A DNA stretch of 64,000 nucleotides from Flammeovirgaceae bacterium UBA7330 (lineage in GTDB: Bacteria > Bacteroidota > Bacteroidia > Cytophagales > Cyclobacteriaceae): NCBI GenBank assembly GCA_002471275.1, contig DKPQ01000005.1, positions 124,001 to 188,000 of the forward strand. Direction: 5' to 3'. A model generated the notes under the pieces. It did not search any database, was not told the DNA's origin, and saw only the letters and a list, made by a program, of their open reading frames with translations. Each line of letters starts with the position of its first letter. The first letter of the stretch is position 1. Of the stretch, positions 18,931 to 26,821 are shown piece by piece. The translations under genes were made by a program, and so were the position numbers.

Positions 18931-19024
18931 CTTCTATTGTAAATTTCACAAAAAGATATTTTCGAATATTTTTAGCGTTCCCAAGCGATCTTTTTGTCCA
19001 TTCTACTTTCAGGTCTTTAGTCAT
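18929..19024 (-). pseudogene. 5' fragment of a RelE/ParE-type toxin gene
   Basis: From ATG 19024 the frame reads MTKDLKVEWTKRSLGNAKNI followed by RKYLFVKFTIEEV. This is the N-terminus of a ParE-family toxin, which is normally about 95-100 residues. After some 32 codons it crosses into the antisense of the VOC fragment, so the ribonuclease-fold core is missing. The open frame continues to 18746 but that part is not toxin sequence. It starts inside the end of the intact antitoxin gene. Confidence 0.7.
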
Positions 19025-19259
19025 CCGATCTTAATTCTGACCAGAATTCCTGTGAAGAGATTGTTCGGCCCTCATTGAGATCTTTGATACCAAGTTGGAT
19101 GTTTTCCCGTTGGTGCTCTGTTAACTCATCCCACCAATCAACTTTTGTGTTAGATTCTGAAAGCTTAATCGAATTTAGCAAATGGAGCAGGTGAGCATCA
19201 TTTAACGTCTGTATCCAGTGAGTTAATTCTTCTTTAATTTTAGATTCCGCAGCCTCCAT
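19017..19259 (-). CDS. Antitoxin of a ParE-type toxin-antitoxin pair (orphaned)
   Basis: This 80-residue protein has the shape of Bacteroidota antitoxins paired with ParE toxins. It has a helical N-terminus, then VDWWDELTEHQRENIQLGIKD and a C-terminal toxin-binding tail with EGRTISSQEFWSEL. The stop overlaps the toxin start in the usual antitoxin-first order. The partner toxin is truncated, so the antitoxin now seems to stand alone. It may still autoregulate its promoter or neutralise related toxins elsewhere in the genome. Confidence 0.8.
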   Translation of the reverse strand: MEAAESKIKEELTHWIQTLNDAHLLHLLNSIKLSESNTKVDWWDELTEHQRENIQLGIKDLNEGRTISSQEFWSELRSDD

Positions 19260-19333
19260 GTCCTAGTTTATTGAATATAAAGATAGATAAATCTGAACTC
19301 AATTAATTAGGAAAACTCATAGCAAATGTCCTG

Positions 19334-20581
19334 CTAAACGAAATATAACCCCTTCCTCATCATTTTCAGTGAAAACCAGCCAAGCAACAAAATAATAACT
19401 ACCATCACCGCCCACAGCCAGACCTTACTTTCAAAAAGTGGCTTACTGGCAGACTCCTCCCTCTGTCCGATTTCCTGTTCTTCGCCCAAAGTCAGAATAG
19501 TCATGGCCTCCGGGATTTTATCAGTGAAATGTGCTATGTCATAGCTGGGCTTTATGGCCTTTTCATTGCCATAGACCAGGAAATAGTTCGCTTCCCCGGC
19601 AAATCGCACCTGTAGTTCATGTAAATATCCTTTCACTTCAACATTCGCCACTTTTAGGGGCTGATTGTCCCTGTTGCTGATGATGATCTTTAGCTTACTG
19701 AGTATCGTATTGCCAAGGTCAAATTCATTTTCACCCATTGAATTCAAGGTGCCCGATGCCAGAGTGCGGTAGTTGAACTTCCATCCCTGTTCCGTGTGAA
19801 AACTATCCACCAGATACCGGATGGTAACAGGACGGTAATAATCTAATTTGTCTGAAACCATGACCCGGAGATGGCTAACCGGAACTGGTTGGTCCAATTC
19901 AATATCAACTTCCGTCTGTTTTGTTTTTTCATTCTCCTGAATGTCCATTTTGTTGACCCTATAGTCTCTGAAAGCACCTTCTTTGAATTCTTGATATGAA
20001 ATCTTTGCGGCAGCAAGTGCTGGTTTTACATTACTCCTCACAAATAACCTAAAGTAGAGATATTTAGAGGCAGGAAAGGTCAGGTCCGTATATTTGAAAT
20101 CCACAAAGTCATTTCTGATAGACAAAATGCGATAATCCTCCACGACAGTAAACCATTCTTTCAGGTCCTGGCTGCCTTCCAGTGTAATCTGCCAGTCGAA
20201 GTTCGGTTGCGTGAAATCCAGTTTAATCTGATTGATGGATTCCTCTGTTGGAATCTTAAAAGTGAAATAATATCCCCGGCTGGTACTTGAGGTATTGAGC
20301 AAATTGAATGAAATTTCCCTGCCGGATATTTCACCTTTGGTTAATCTCAAAAGGTAAGGTGCTTCGATGGTATCGGCATTGGGAGTTAACCCAAAAACCC
20401 TAATATCCGATAGGTCATTCTCCGACTTACCAAAGATCTCATTGGGAAGAACAATCTTGTACCATTGCGCTGTGACTCCGGACAATTCCCGTTTGAAATG
20501 GAAATCAGCCATTTGACCAAAAGAGGTCGTCGACAGCATGGTAAAAAGAACACTAGCGATCCACTTCATCCGAAATAACAT
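19334..20581 (-). CDS. DUF3999-like exported membrane-anchored protein
   Basis: This 415-residue protein has a signal peptide (ending near TSFGQ), a large beta-rich extracytoplasmic part, and one C-terminal transmembrane helix (WLWAVMVVIILLLGWFSL) with a short basic tail. Content and position right after a DUF2339 gene match the DUF3999 family, which is commonly paired with DUF2339. The role is unknown; the N-terminal beta-sandwiches (about 90-180 and 210-320) look like carbohydrate-binding or discoidin-like folds. The start (ATG 20581 or 20569) lies inside the upstream gene, so translation is coupled. Confidence 0.78.
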   Translation of the reverse strand: MLFRMKWIASVLFTMLSTTSFGQMADFHFKRELSGVTAQWYKIVLPNEIFGKSENDLSDIRVFGLTPNADTIEAPYLLRLTKGEISGREISFNLLNTSSTSRGYYFTFKIPTEESINQIKLDFTQPNFDWQITLEGSQDLKEWFTVVEDYRILSIRNDFVDFKYTDLTFPASKYLYFRLFVRSNVKPALAAAKISYQEFKEGAFRDYRVNKMDIQENEKTKQTEVDIELDQPVPVSHLRVMVSDKLDYYRPVTIRYLVDSFHTEQGWKFNYRTLASGTLNSMGENEFDLGNTILSKLKIIISNRDNQPLKVANVEVKGYLHELQVRFAGEANYFLVYGNEKAIKPSYDIAHFTDKIPEAMTILTLGEEQEIGQREESASKPLFESKVWLWAVMVVIILLLGWFSLKMMRKGLYFV

Positions 20582-22874
20582 GTTTGTATTTATTATACAG
20601 AAACGAAATAATCAACAACAACACACCCAGAAGTACAAATACTATCGTTTTGGCAATGGTATCGAGGTGGGATATATCGTAGAAAAACAGTTTTATCAGT
20701 GTCACCCCAAACAAAGAGATGGCGCCAATCCTCAGGTGCTTTTTGCGCTTCCAAATGCCCAACACAATCAGGATCAGTGCATAAGATCCCCACAGAATGC
20801 TGAGTCCCAGCTTATATGATTGAGTGAACGCTGCAATGTCCAACCAGTGGATCAACTCGCTGCTCAAAACCCATATGATAGTGACATGTAGCAAAATGTC
20901 AAAAGTCAGGGCAAAATCCCTCTGCATGAACTCCAGCCTGATGTATTTGTAGCTGGTGATTAAAGTCAATGCAACAAAAACAAACGAAACATATCGGATA
21001 ACCAGATTGAAAATACCACGATTATAGTATTCCGATAAATGCTGATCCAGGTAGCTTTCTCTCAATTCACTTAGCACAAATAAACCCTGGATAAGGAAGA
21101 TAGCTAACATCAATGTGATAAGGCCAAATGTGATCACCCCCAATTGCTGATTCTTAATCTTTTTGAAATTGATCCATGCTAAAATTGATGCAAACAACAA
21201 GGAATAATTGATGATCCATATTGTTTTAAATCCTGATAGATCTTCATTCCAATAATTCCTGTATTGCTCTTTATCAATGTAAATTTCCGAGGCCGCATGC
21301 AGCTGGTTCCAATAGTTCGAGATTTCCAACCGAAAGGCGTAGTATATGGTGATAAGTAAAATGGCCGGGATTGAAAATGTAATAATATTCGAGATGCGTT
21401 TATGGGCTGTCAGTGCAGATGCATATTCCTTATTTTGATTCAGGAAATTAATAAAACCAAAGGCTCCGATAAAAAGCACCGAAGTCAAAAAATGTATATT
21501 TATCAGCGGCATAAACTGCGATTCAACATCATCATAGTAATATCGGTCATAAACATTCGTCCAGTCCTGAACAATGCTGAGAAATGCCAGCAGCATCAAG
21601 GGGTAAGAAATCATCTCATAAATCCGGACATTTTTAGTCCTTCCAATCCAAAACATGAGGGCCGACTCACCTGCCCAAAGTAGCGTCACCCAGTTTCCGT
21701 CCAGCTGAACCGGAATTGCAAGGGTGATGAAAACCAAAACTAGACCGGAAACCAGGTAAAACAGGTTTCTATCAGCAAGTTTTTGACGATAAATAATTGT
21801 ACTAACTACAAAATGAATGAGCGCATTGGCCAAAGTGAATAGACCCACCAATTGTAATCCTGTCTCGTGGTTGCTGAGGAAATTATATCCTAGGCCATAA
21901 TAGAAAAATGAGTTGGCCAGTAACAAAAGAATATCCAGTCTTTCAAATTCCTCCTTCTGAAGCAGTTTATAGCCTAGAAAAGTGAGATAGAAAATGCCAA
22001 AAAATATGGAACTGAATGTCAGCGCCAGGGCAAAGTGCTCGCTCGTTTGATATTCAGTCACAGACCAGGCGAAAAAGATCAGCCAAGTGAGTCCAAAAGA
22101 GGAATAATAAAGGGATTTCCAGTATTTCTTAAAAGCAATGACCAAAATCCCACCATTGATAATGGTCATGTAGGTAAAAAGGATGGCTACTTTGCCAGAT
22201 CCTTCACTTAGCAGAAAAGGAACCGCATAGGCTCCAACAAGTCCAATTAGTGCTATCACATGTCTGTTGTAGTTAATAGCCGCTACCACAGTAAATGCCG
22301 TAAACAATACCATGATCCCAAAAGCCGGTATTTGAGGGATCAGGTCATAAAAACTATAAGCCGCGTAGGTTATGAAATACATGATAGCCATTGCTCCGCT
22401 TAACAGAACGGCACTAAAATTCTCGTATTTCTTTTTCAACCTGATGGCAAACCCCAGCAACCCGATGCCCACCAGATATCCCAGGATGATCCTCGTAAGT
22501 GGGCTGATCAACTCATGATCAATCGCATATTTTGCCCCTATGGCCACCCCGATGATGGTGATGGCGATCCCTATTTTGTTGATCAGGTTTTCACCAATGA
22601 ATTTTTCAAGATCAGATCTGCCTGCAGGTGGTCTGTTGATCAGTGATTCTGGTTTTTTTGCTGCCTCAGGTTTTTCTTCAGCTTTGGCTTCCAGGTTTGA
22701 TTCAGCAATGAACTGTTTGGTAGCTTCCTGTATCAAAGCTTCATTTCCCTTCGATTTCAATTGCCCGATCTCACCTCGCAAATGGTCAATCTCTCTGGAA
22801 AAATCCTCCTGCTTTTTAAGAAGCAGATCCAGCTTTTCCACAAGTTGATTGATTTTTTCCTTATCGTTGGCCAT
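20553..22874 (-). CDS. DUF2339 multi-pass membrane protein
   Basis: The 773-residue product has an N-terminal coiled coil (about 1-60, with heptad-like LVEKLDLLLKKQEDF). A short linker follows, then roughly twenty or more transmembrane helices through to the C-terminus. This matches the DUF2339 family of large inner-membrane proteins of unknown function. Conserved features include NLINKIGIAITIIGVAIGAKYAI after the linker. No catalytic motif is visible. It overlaps the DUF3999-like gene by 29 bases and was probably inherited with it as a functional pair. Confidence 0.88.
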   Translation of the reverse strand: MANDKEKINQLVEKLDLLLKKQEDFSREIDHLRGEIGQLKSKGNEALIQEATKQFIAESNLEAKAEEKPEAAKKPESLINRPPAGRSDLEKFIGENLINKIGIAITIIGVAIGAKYAIDHELISPLTRIILGYLVGIGLLGFAIRLKKKYENFSAVLLSGAMAIMYFITYAAYSFYDLIPQIPAFGIMVLFTAFTVVAAINYNRHVIALIGLVGAYAVPFLLSEGSGKVAILFTYMTIINGGILVIAFKKYWKSLYYSSFGLTWLIFFAWSVTEYQTSEHFALALTFSSIFFGIFYLTFLGYKLLQKEEFERLDILLLLANSFFYYGLGYNFLSNHETGLQLVGLFTLANALIHFVVSTIIYRQKLADRNLFYLVSGLVLVFITLAIPVQLDGNWVTLLWAGESALMFWIGRTKNVRIYEMISYPLMLLAFLSIVQDWTNVYDRYYYDDVESQFMPLINIHFLTSVLFIGAFGFINFLNQNKEYASALTAHKRISNIITFSIPAILLITIYYAFRLEISNYWNQLHAASEIYIDKEQYRNYWNEDLSGFKTIWIINYSLLFASILAWINFKKIKNQQLGVITFGLITLMLAIFLIQGLFVLSELRESYLDQHLSEYYNRGIFNLVIRYVSFVFVALTLITSYKYIRLEFMQRDFALTFDILLHVTIIWVLSSELIHWLDIAAFTQSYKLGLSILWGSYALILIVLGIWKRKKHLRIGAISLFGVTLIKLFFYDISHLDTIAKTIVFVLLGVLLLIISFLYNKYKHVISDEVDR

Positions 22875-22982
22875 TGGGTAATTGTGGGGGTCGAGTAATG
22901 AAACGCTGGTTTAGATGGTCTTAGTATTTTGGAATATACCTACCTTAAAGCTAGCTATTTCCGGGATCATTTCTTCTTGAAT

Positions 22983-23330
22983 TTACCCGGGGAGATTCTT
23001 TCTCACCGTCTCAGCCAAACTTTTAGGGGCCACTTCACAATAAGCAGTGGTCACTGCGTCTTTAAAAAGCTCTTCGCTTGTTCGATCCAACTCGACGAAT
23101 GTCTAACCTTGCTTTCCCCACTTATTATCGACCGGGGAAATGCCATGGTCGCCCAGTGAAAAAACATCCTGATCCTCCGGTGAAAGTTTGATTGTGGTCC
23201 TGTTTCTCTTTTGATCGTAGGTAGCAAAAATCTTTCCCTTCACCCGAAATGAAGTTTTCTCAAAATGAGGTTCTTCTGTGACTTCAGGAAATGATGTGGC
23301 CAGAGATTTTAAGTCGTCGAAGGAGATCAT
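22983..23330 (-). pseudogene. YjbR/MmcQ-like gene interrupted by one in-frame TAG
   Basis: The first 75 codons encode a YjbR/MmcQ-like N-terminus (FDDLKSLATSFPEVTEEPHF, then TTIKLSPEDQ) and end at TAG 23105-23103 after KWGKQG. The same frame continues for 40 more codons, reading TFVELDRTSEELFKDAV and then TAYCEVAPKSLAE, to TAA at 22983. The total of 115 residues is the family's normal length. The family has Trp at this position, so a TGG to TAG change is the simplest explanation. YjbR proteins have a CyaY/double-wing fold and may bind DNA. Confidence 0.85.
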
Positions 23331-23382
23331 TCTATGTTAGATTATCGAGGTTGATGAAGTAAAAAACCTTTTCCAACAATGT

Positions 23383-23414
23383 AAAAAAAAAGACTGCCCA
23401 ATATTGAGCAGTCT
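23383..23414 (-). terminator. Rho-independent terminator after the small membrane protein gene
   Basis: On the minus strand AGACTGCTC, a six-base AT loop and GGGCAGTCT form a nine-pair stem with one wobble, followed by nine T. It lies 26 bases past the stop at 23441 and closes the operon that reads from 25598. It also insulates the broken YjbR gene. Confidence 0.9.
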
Positions 23415-23440
23415 CATTTTTGAAATGTTTGATTGAATCT

Positions 23441-23854
23441 CTAACTGTTCTCTGCTTTTGGAAGCATGTAAATTTTGCTGAGGCTACGATAAACAGCGAC
23501 GACACAGATGTATTCAACTCCAATGAGCCAAAAGGAAGGGTCACTAAAAAAGGTAACATGATTTCCACCAAAAGGAATAATGAATATTGGTACCGTAATG
23601 CAAGCATCGAGTACAATGGTGACCAAAAACATAACAGTCCCTAATAAAAATCCATTCGTTTTGGGCTCCTTTTGATAGTAAAACCAGGCCCCAAGCGTTG
23701 CAGCCGGGATTATCATTACAAATAATACGAGATTGGCCTGCTGATCTGCATCGGTCATCACCGGAACAAAATAGGAAGCTACAAATGCTGCAACACCAAG
23801 TGTCCAGGCTACGATTGCTGACAGTACCGCTCTTTTGATATTTAGATTGTTCAT
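23441..23854 (-). CDS. Small four-helix membrane protein (DUF5367-like)
   Basis: The 137-residue product has four hydrophobic helices (about 10-30, 42-58, 72-95 and 105-130) and no catalytic motif. It resembles Bacteroidota proteins annotated as DUF5367; this link is from memory and not certain. I chose ATG 23854 over GTG 23863. The stop of the reductase gene lies 12 bases upstream, and a strong terminator follows, so it is the last gene of its operon. Function unknown. Confidence 0.75.
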   Translation of the reverse strand: MNNLNIKRAVLSAIVAWTLGVAAFVASYFVPVMTDADQQANLVLFVMIIPAATLGAWFYYQKEPKTNGFLLGTVMFLVTIVLDACITVPIFIIPFGGNHVTFFSDPSFWLIGVEYICVVAVYRSLSKIYMLPKAENS

Positions 23855-23866
23855 AAACCCCACGAT

Positions 23867-24709
23867 TTAGATGGTCTGAGGAATAGATTGATTCCAAACA
23901 CCGGAAGCAACTGTTTTTTCTACATACGAATTAAAATCAGTGGCAGGTCTGCCGAGCACCTTTTCAAGGTCATGAGAAACAACCTGGTTATCTGCGTTAC
24001 CCAATACTTCTTCAAACAGGTAACCGAAAAGCCATACGTATGAGTCCGGCAGGCCAGCTCCTTTCATTCCTTCCTTAAATTCCTCTATAGAAATGGGTTG
24101 AAAATGGATGGGTTTGCCAATGCCTTTTGCCATGGCCTCCACTGCCTCCCGGAAAGTCATCTTACCCGGTCCGGTAACAGTAACTGTCTGGCCATTGTAG
24201 GTATCATCCACCAATACTTTGGCGACCACGTCTGCAATATCATCGGCATCCACAAAAGGGATTTCGGCTTCAGCCATGGGGAGTGCCACCTGCCCAGCCA
24301 GCACAAAATCCAGAAATGCTCCTTCACTAAAGTTTTGATTGAACCAGGATGCACGCACCAAAGTGTAGTTCAACCCGGAATTGGCTACAATCTGCTCACA
24401 GGCTTCAGCTTCTGTTTCTCCTTTGCCAGACAGAAGCACGACCTTTTCCAGGCCTTCCTTAAGTGCCGCAGCAGTAAGTGCGTTGATTGCCTCCCTCGCT
24501 CCGGGTACTGCCAGGTCAGGGTAGTAAACGATATAGGCTCTATCCATTCCCTTGAGTGCTTGTGCATAAGTAGAGGGGTCGTCCCAGTCAAAAGAAGGAG
24601 TACCCTTCCGAGATCCAATGCTCACCTGGTGTCCTTGTTGGGTGAGTCTTTTGGCTACGCGGCTACCAGTCTTACCAGTTCCGCCAATTACTAAGATGTT
24701 GTGTTCCAT
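23867..24709 (-). CDS. NmrA-like NAD(P)-binding atypical short-chain reductase
   Basis: This 280-residue protein opens with the Rossmann motif ILVIGGTGKTGSRVAKRL and continues with GSRKGTPSFDW, a basic loop fitting NADP(H). The middle has VVLLSGKGE and LVRASWFNQN, and the C-terminal part has ITVADD-like elements (PFVDADDIADVVAKVL). It lacks the YxxxK catalytic pair of classic short-chain dehydrogenases, which places it with NmrA/QOR2-type sensors or reductases. It lies 32 bases after the DUF1772 gene in the same operon. Whether it is an enzyme or a redox sensor cannot be told. Confidence 0.88.
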   Translation of the reverse strand: MEHNILVIGGTGKTGSRVAKRLTQQGHQVSIGSRKGTPSFDWDDPSTYAQALKGMDRAYIVYYPDLAVPGAREAINALTAAALKEGLEKVVLLSGKGETEAEACEQIVANSGLNYTLVRASWFNQNFSEGAFLDFVLAGQVALPMAEAEIPFVDADDIADVVAKVLVDDTYNGQTVTVTGPGKMTFREAVEAMAKGIGKPIHFQPISIEEFKEGMKGAGLPDSYVWLFGYLFEEVLGNADNQVVSHDLEKVLGRPATDFNSYVEKTVASGVWNQSIPQTI

Positions 24710-24741
24710 TTTTATTTGAGTTTTAGACTATTAGGTTCCAA

Positions 24742-25242
24742 TTAATTTTTTGCATCCACAAAAAGGGCGAGTAATGCCAGGAGGAAAGACCCCACCGCAA
24801 AAACCGTTCTGAACAGGTGGAGTCGATTCCACTTTGATTCGTAGTATGCTCTGAACTCTGCTATTTTCTCTGGTGAACTCTCCGCTATTTTGAATACATC
24901 CAGCTGATCATTCAAAGGGACATTTCCAAGGCCAGTCACTCCGATAGTCCCAACCAAATAGGTGACAGACGCGACAAGTAACAGCATAAAACGCCAGGTA
25001 TTGGAAGGGTATTCATAGATGGAGGCAAGGCCGAGGGCAACAATACTTCCGAAAAAAATCAGGAAGAATGCCGGATTGAGGATCGCCCGGTTGATGGACT
25101 GCATGGTCTGCAGGTAAGTGGAATCCGAGATTTTTTGTGTTCCGGGAATAACAGAAACTGACCAGGCATAAAAAAGGCCAGCAGATAGCCCTGTGAGCAC
25201 AACTGCACCAAACAGGACAAGTGATTTAATAGATATTTCCAT
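24742..25242 (-). CDS. DUF1772 (anthrone oxygenase-like) membrane protein
   Basis: Starting at ATG 25242, two bases before the upstream stop, the product is 166 residues with four transmembrane helices and the DUF1772 layout. An N-terminal helix GLSAGLFYAWSVSVIPG is followed by a helix with NRAILNPAFFLIFFG, and the family motif with GNVPLNDQLD appears near residue 110. A C-terminal EFRAYYESKWNRLHLFRT precedes the last helix. Some members are linked to anthrone oxidation. A longer open frame up to 25434 is not credible because it runs through the cytochrome gene. Confidence 0.85.
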   Translation of the reverse strand: MEISIKSLVLFGAVVLTGLSAGLFYAWSVSVIPGTQKISDSTYLQTMQSINRAILNPAFFLIFFGSIVALGLASIYEYPSNTWRFMLLLVASVTYLVGTIGVTGLGNVPLNDQLDVFKIAESSPEKIAEFRAYYESKWNRLHLFRTVFAVGSFLLALLALFVDAKN

Positions 25243-25244
25243 GA

Positions 25245-25598
25245 TTAAAATAATTTTTGAGTGAAAAGCCATTTTTCGAGGGTGCGGTATTCTTCCTGAG
25301 ACAACCTGATTTCGTCTCCCTTCGGCATTCTCTTCTCCAGAAATACCTGCTTGTATATTTTGGGTGCCCGTTTTGCTATATTCTTCTCCTTGAAAATCAT
25401 AAGCGGGTTTTGCCTGCGATGACAGACATTGCATTTGGTTTCGAGGATGGTCAGCGCTTCCTTGCTGAGCTGAGTTTTATATGAATTCCAACCAAGAGAA
25501 ACCGATGCGGATTGCGAACTATTAAGATCTGATGAATTCAAAATAAGGATGGCAACGATCAGCCCGGGCAACAACATTTTGAAGGATGGCTCTTTCAT
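25245..25598 (-). CDS. Small membrane-anchored c-type haem protein
   Basis: The 117-residue protein has an uncleaved or signal-type N-terminal helix (about 8-22) and one haem-binding motif CNVCH at 56-60. A KRMPKGDE stretch follows, in which Met91 is a plausible axial ligand, and the sequence ends with YRTLEKWLFTQ. It should be an exported single-haem electron carrier. It opens the four-gene operon (cytochrome, DUF1772, NmrA-like reductase, small membrane protein) and is placed two bases from the DUF1772 start. The AraC-type regulator gene directly upstream is a likely controller. Confidence 0.85.
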   Translation of the reverse strand: MKEPSFKMLLPGLIVAILILNSSDLNSSQSASVSLGWNSYKTQLSKEALTILETKCNVCHRRQNPLMIFKEKNIAKRAPKIYKQVFLEKRMPKGDEIRLSQEEYRTLEKWLFTQKLF

Positions 25599-25702
25599 TT
25601 TAGTTCTGTTTTAATGATAAGAGCAAAACTGAAGTTTGCTACATCCTCCTTCTTGACATTTCCCGCCAATGTTTTGACACTTTAGGCCAAAAGCGTGTAG
25701 AA

Positions 25703-26695
25703 CTACAAATCGTTTCTAAATTCTACAGGAGATTGATCTGTCCAGCGCTTGAAGGCCCTGTTGAAAGCACTCTGCTCAGAAAAGCCCGTTTCAAAAGCGA
25801 TCTCTGCAATGCTTCGATCAGTATACCGAAGCAGCTTTTTAGATACTTCTTCCTGGGCTCTTTGGATCAGATCACGAAAGGTGACCCCATTCTCCGAAAG
25901 CCTTCGGGTCAGAGTACGATTGCTCATTCCCATATGTTCCCCAATCTGAAAAATGCTTGGAATGCCACTTGGCAGGGCGTCCTTTATCAGCTTTTCAACA
26001 TCTTCGGTCAGCTTGTGGCTACTCACCTGGATTCCCTTGGTTTCTTCCTCGACCCGTTCCACTAGAAATTGATTGATGCTATAGTCTGCCTTAGCCGTTC
26101 GGGTCTCCAGCTCCGTAGTTTTATAGGTAATCGAATAATAGGGCTGATTAAACAATATGGGGCAATTAAACACTTTATGGTAGCTGCTCAAGTCTTTGGG
26201 TGCATTGTGTTTAAAAGTTACTTGGCTCGGATTAATGTCCGTTTCTGTAATGGCTCGCAGCACTACAACGGTAGCAGAAAGTGTTGCCTCATTGGATAAT
26301 TCCAGTCCCTTTCGATGAGGTTCGCGATGTAACAGAATATCCGATAGATCACCTTTCTTTCTGACTTCAAAAAAATAAGTGTTGGACAGCAATTTCATAT
26401 ACCGCTCGCTTCGGTCAAAGATCTCTCCCGCCCAGGTGCATGTTCGCCAGGAAAGACCCAGCACCCCATAGTCTTCAATCTTCATCTCACTACCCACTCT
26501 CACGGAGAATCCGGGCCCCAGCTCCTTGTCCAATCGTTCGTGCAACTCAAAAAAATGGTCTGCGGGTACTGCCTGTATGTTGTCCATAGCGTCAATGGGG
26601 GTGGGCAGGTCCATGAAGTCTTCCCGACGCATACCTTCGGTGATGGCATGGTCGATCACTTTTCGATAGAGGTTTATCGAGATGTATTTTGTCAA
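25703..26695 (-). CDS. AraC-family transcriptional regulator with arabinose-binding-type N-terminus
   Basis: This 330-residue regulator has an N-terminal domain of the type found in OruR/VirF-like AraC proteins (about 15-200), and a C-terminal pair of helix-turn-helix motifs (about 235-330). The second motif reads SIAEIAFETGFSEQSAFNRAFKRW, then SPVEFR. The start is TTG 26695, giving MTKYISINLYRKV; the next ATG at codon 22 would truncate the domain. It probably controls the cytochrome/DUF1772/reductase operon that begins 105 bases downstream on the same strand. Confidence 0.9.
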   Translation of the reverse strand: MTKYISINLYRKVIDHAITEGMRREDFMDLPTPIDAMDNIQAVPADHFFELHERLDKELGPGFSVRVGSEMKIEDYGVLGLSWRTCTWAGEIFDRSERYMKLLSNTYFFEVRKKGDLSDILLHREPHRKGLELSNEATLSATVVVLRAITETDINPSQVTFKHNAPKDLSSYHKVFNCPILFNQPYYSITYKTTELETRTAKADYSINQFLVERVEEETKGIQVSSHKLTEDVEKLIKDALPSGIPSIFQIGEHMGMSNRTLTRRLSENGVTFRDLIQRAQEEVSKKLLRYTDRSIAEIAFETGFSEQSAFNRAFKRWTDQSPVEFRNDL

Positions 26696-26821
26696 GGGAC
26701 TTTCCTTTTGATTGGTTTTGGCGATTCACCTGGGGATTGGGTCACCGCTACAAGTATTTAAAAGTAGGTAAATGAGGGAAGAGATGCAATTGGTGCTCAA
26801 ATCGGTGTGGAAACAGCTTTC

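Noticed and set aside
18746..19024. Reading the 92-codon frame as an intact ParE toxin
   Set aside because: Only the first 32 or so residues match the family; the rest is the antisense of a VOC fragment and unrelated sequence.
22929..23159. Plus-strand open frame of 76 codons
   Set aside because: It is the antisense shadow of the YjbR/MmcQ pseudogene, whose family sequence continues through the TAG on the minus strand.
23332..23616. Minus-strand open frame of 94 codons
   Set aside because: It overlaps the terminator and the small membrane protein gene in another frame.
24098..24694. Plus-strand open frame of 198 codons
   Set aside because: It is antisense to the NmrA-like reductase gene and shows no domain.
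25243..25434. N-terminal extension of the DUF1772 protein
   Set aside because: The added residues run through the cytochrome gene in another frame and have no membrane or domain character; ATG 25242 fits the family.
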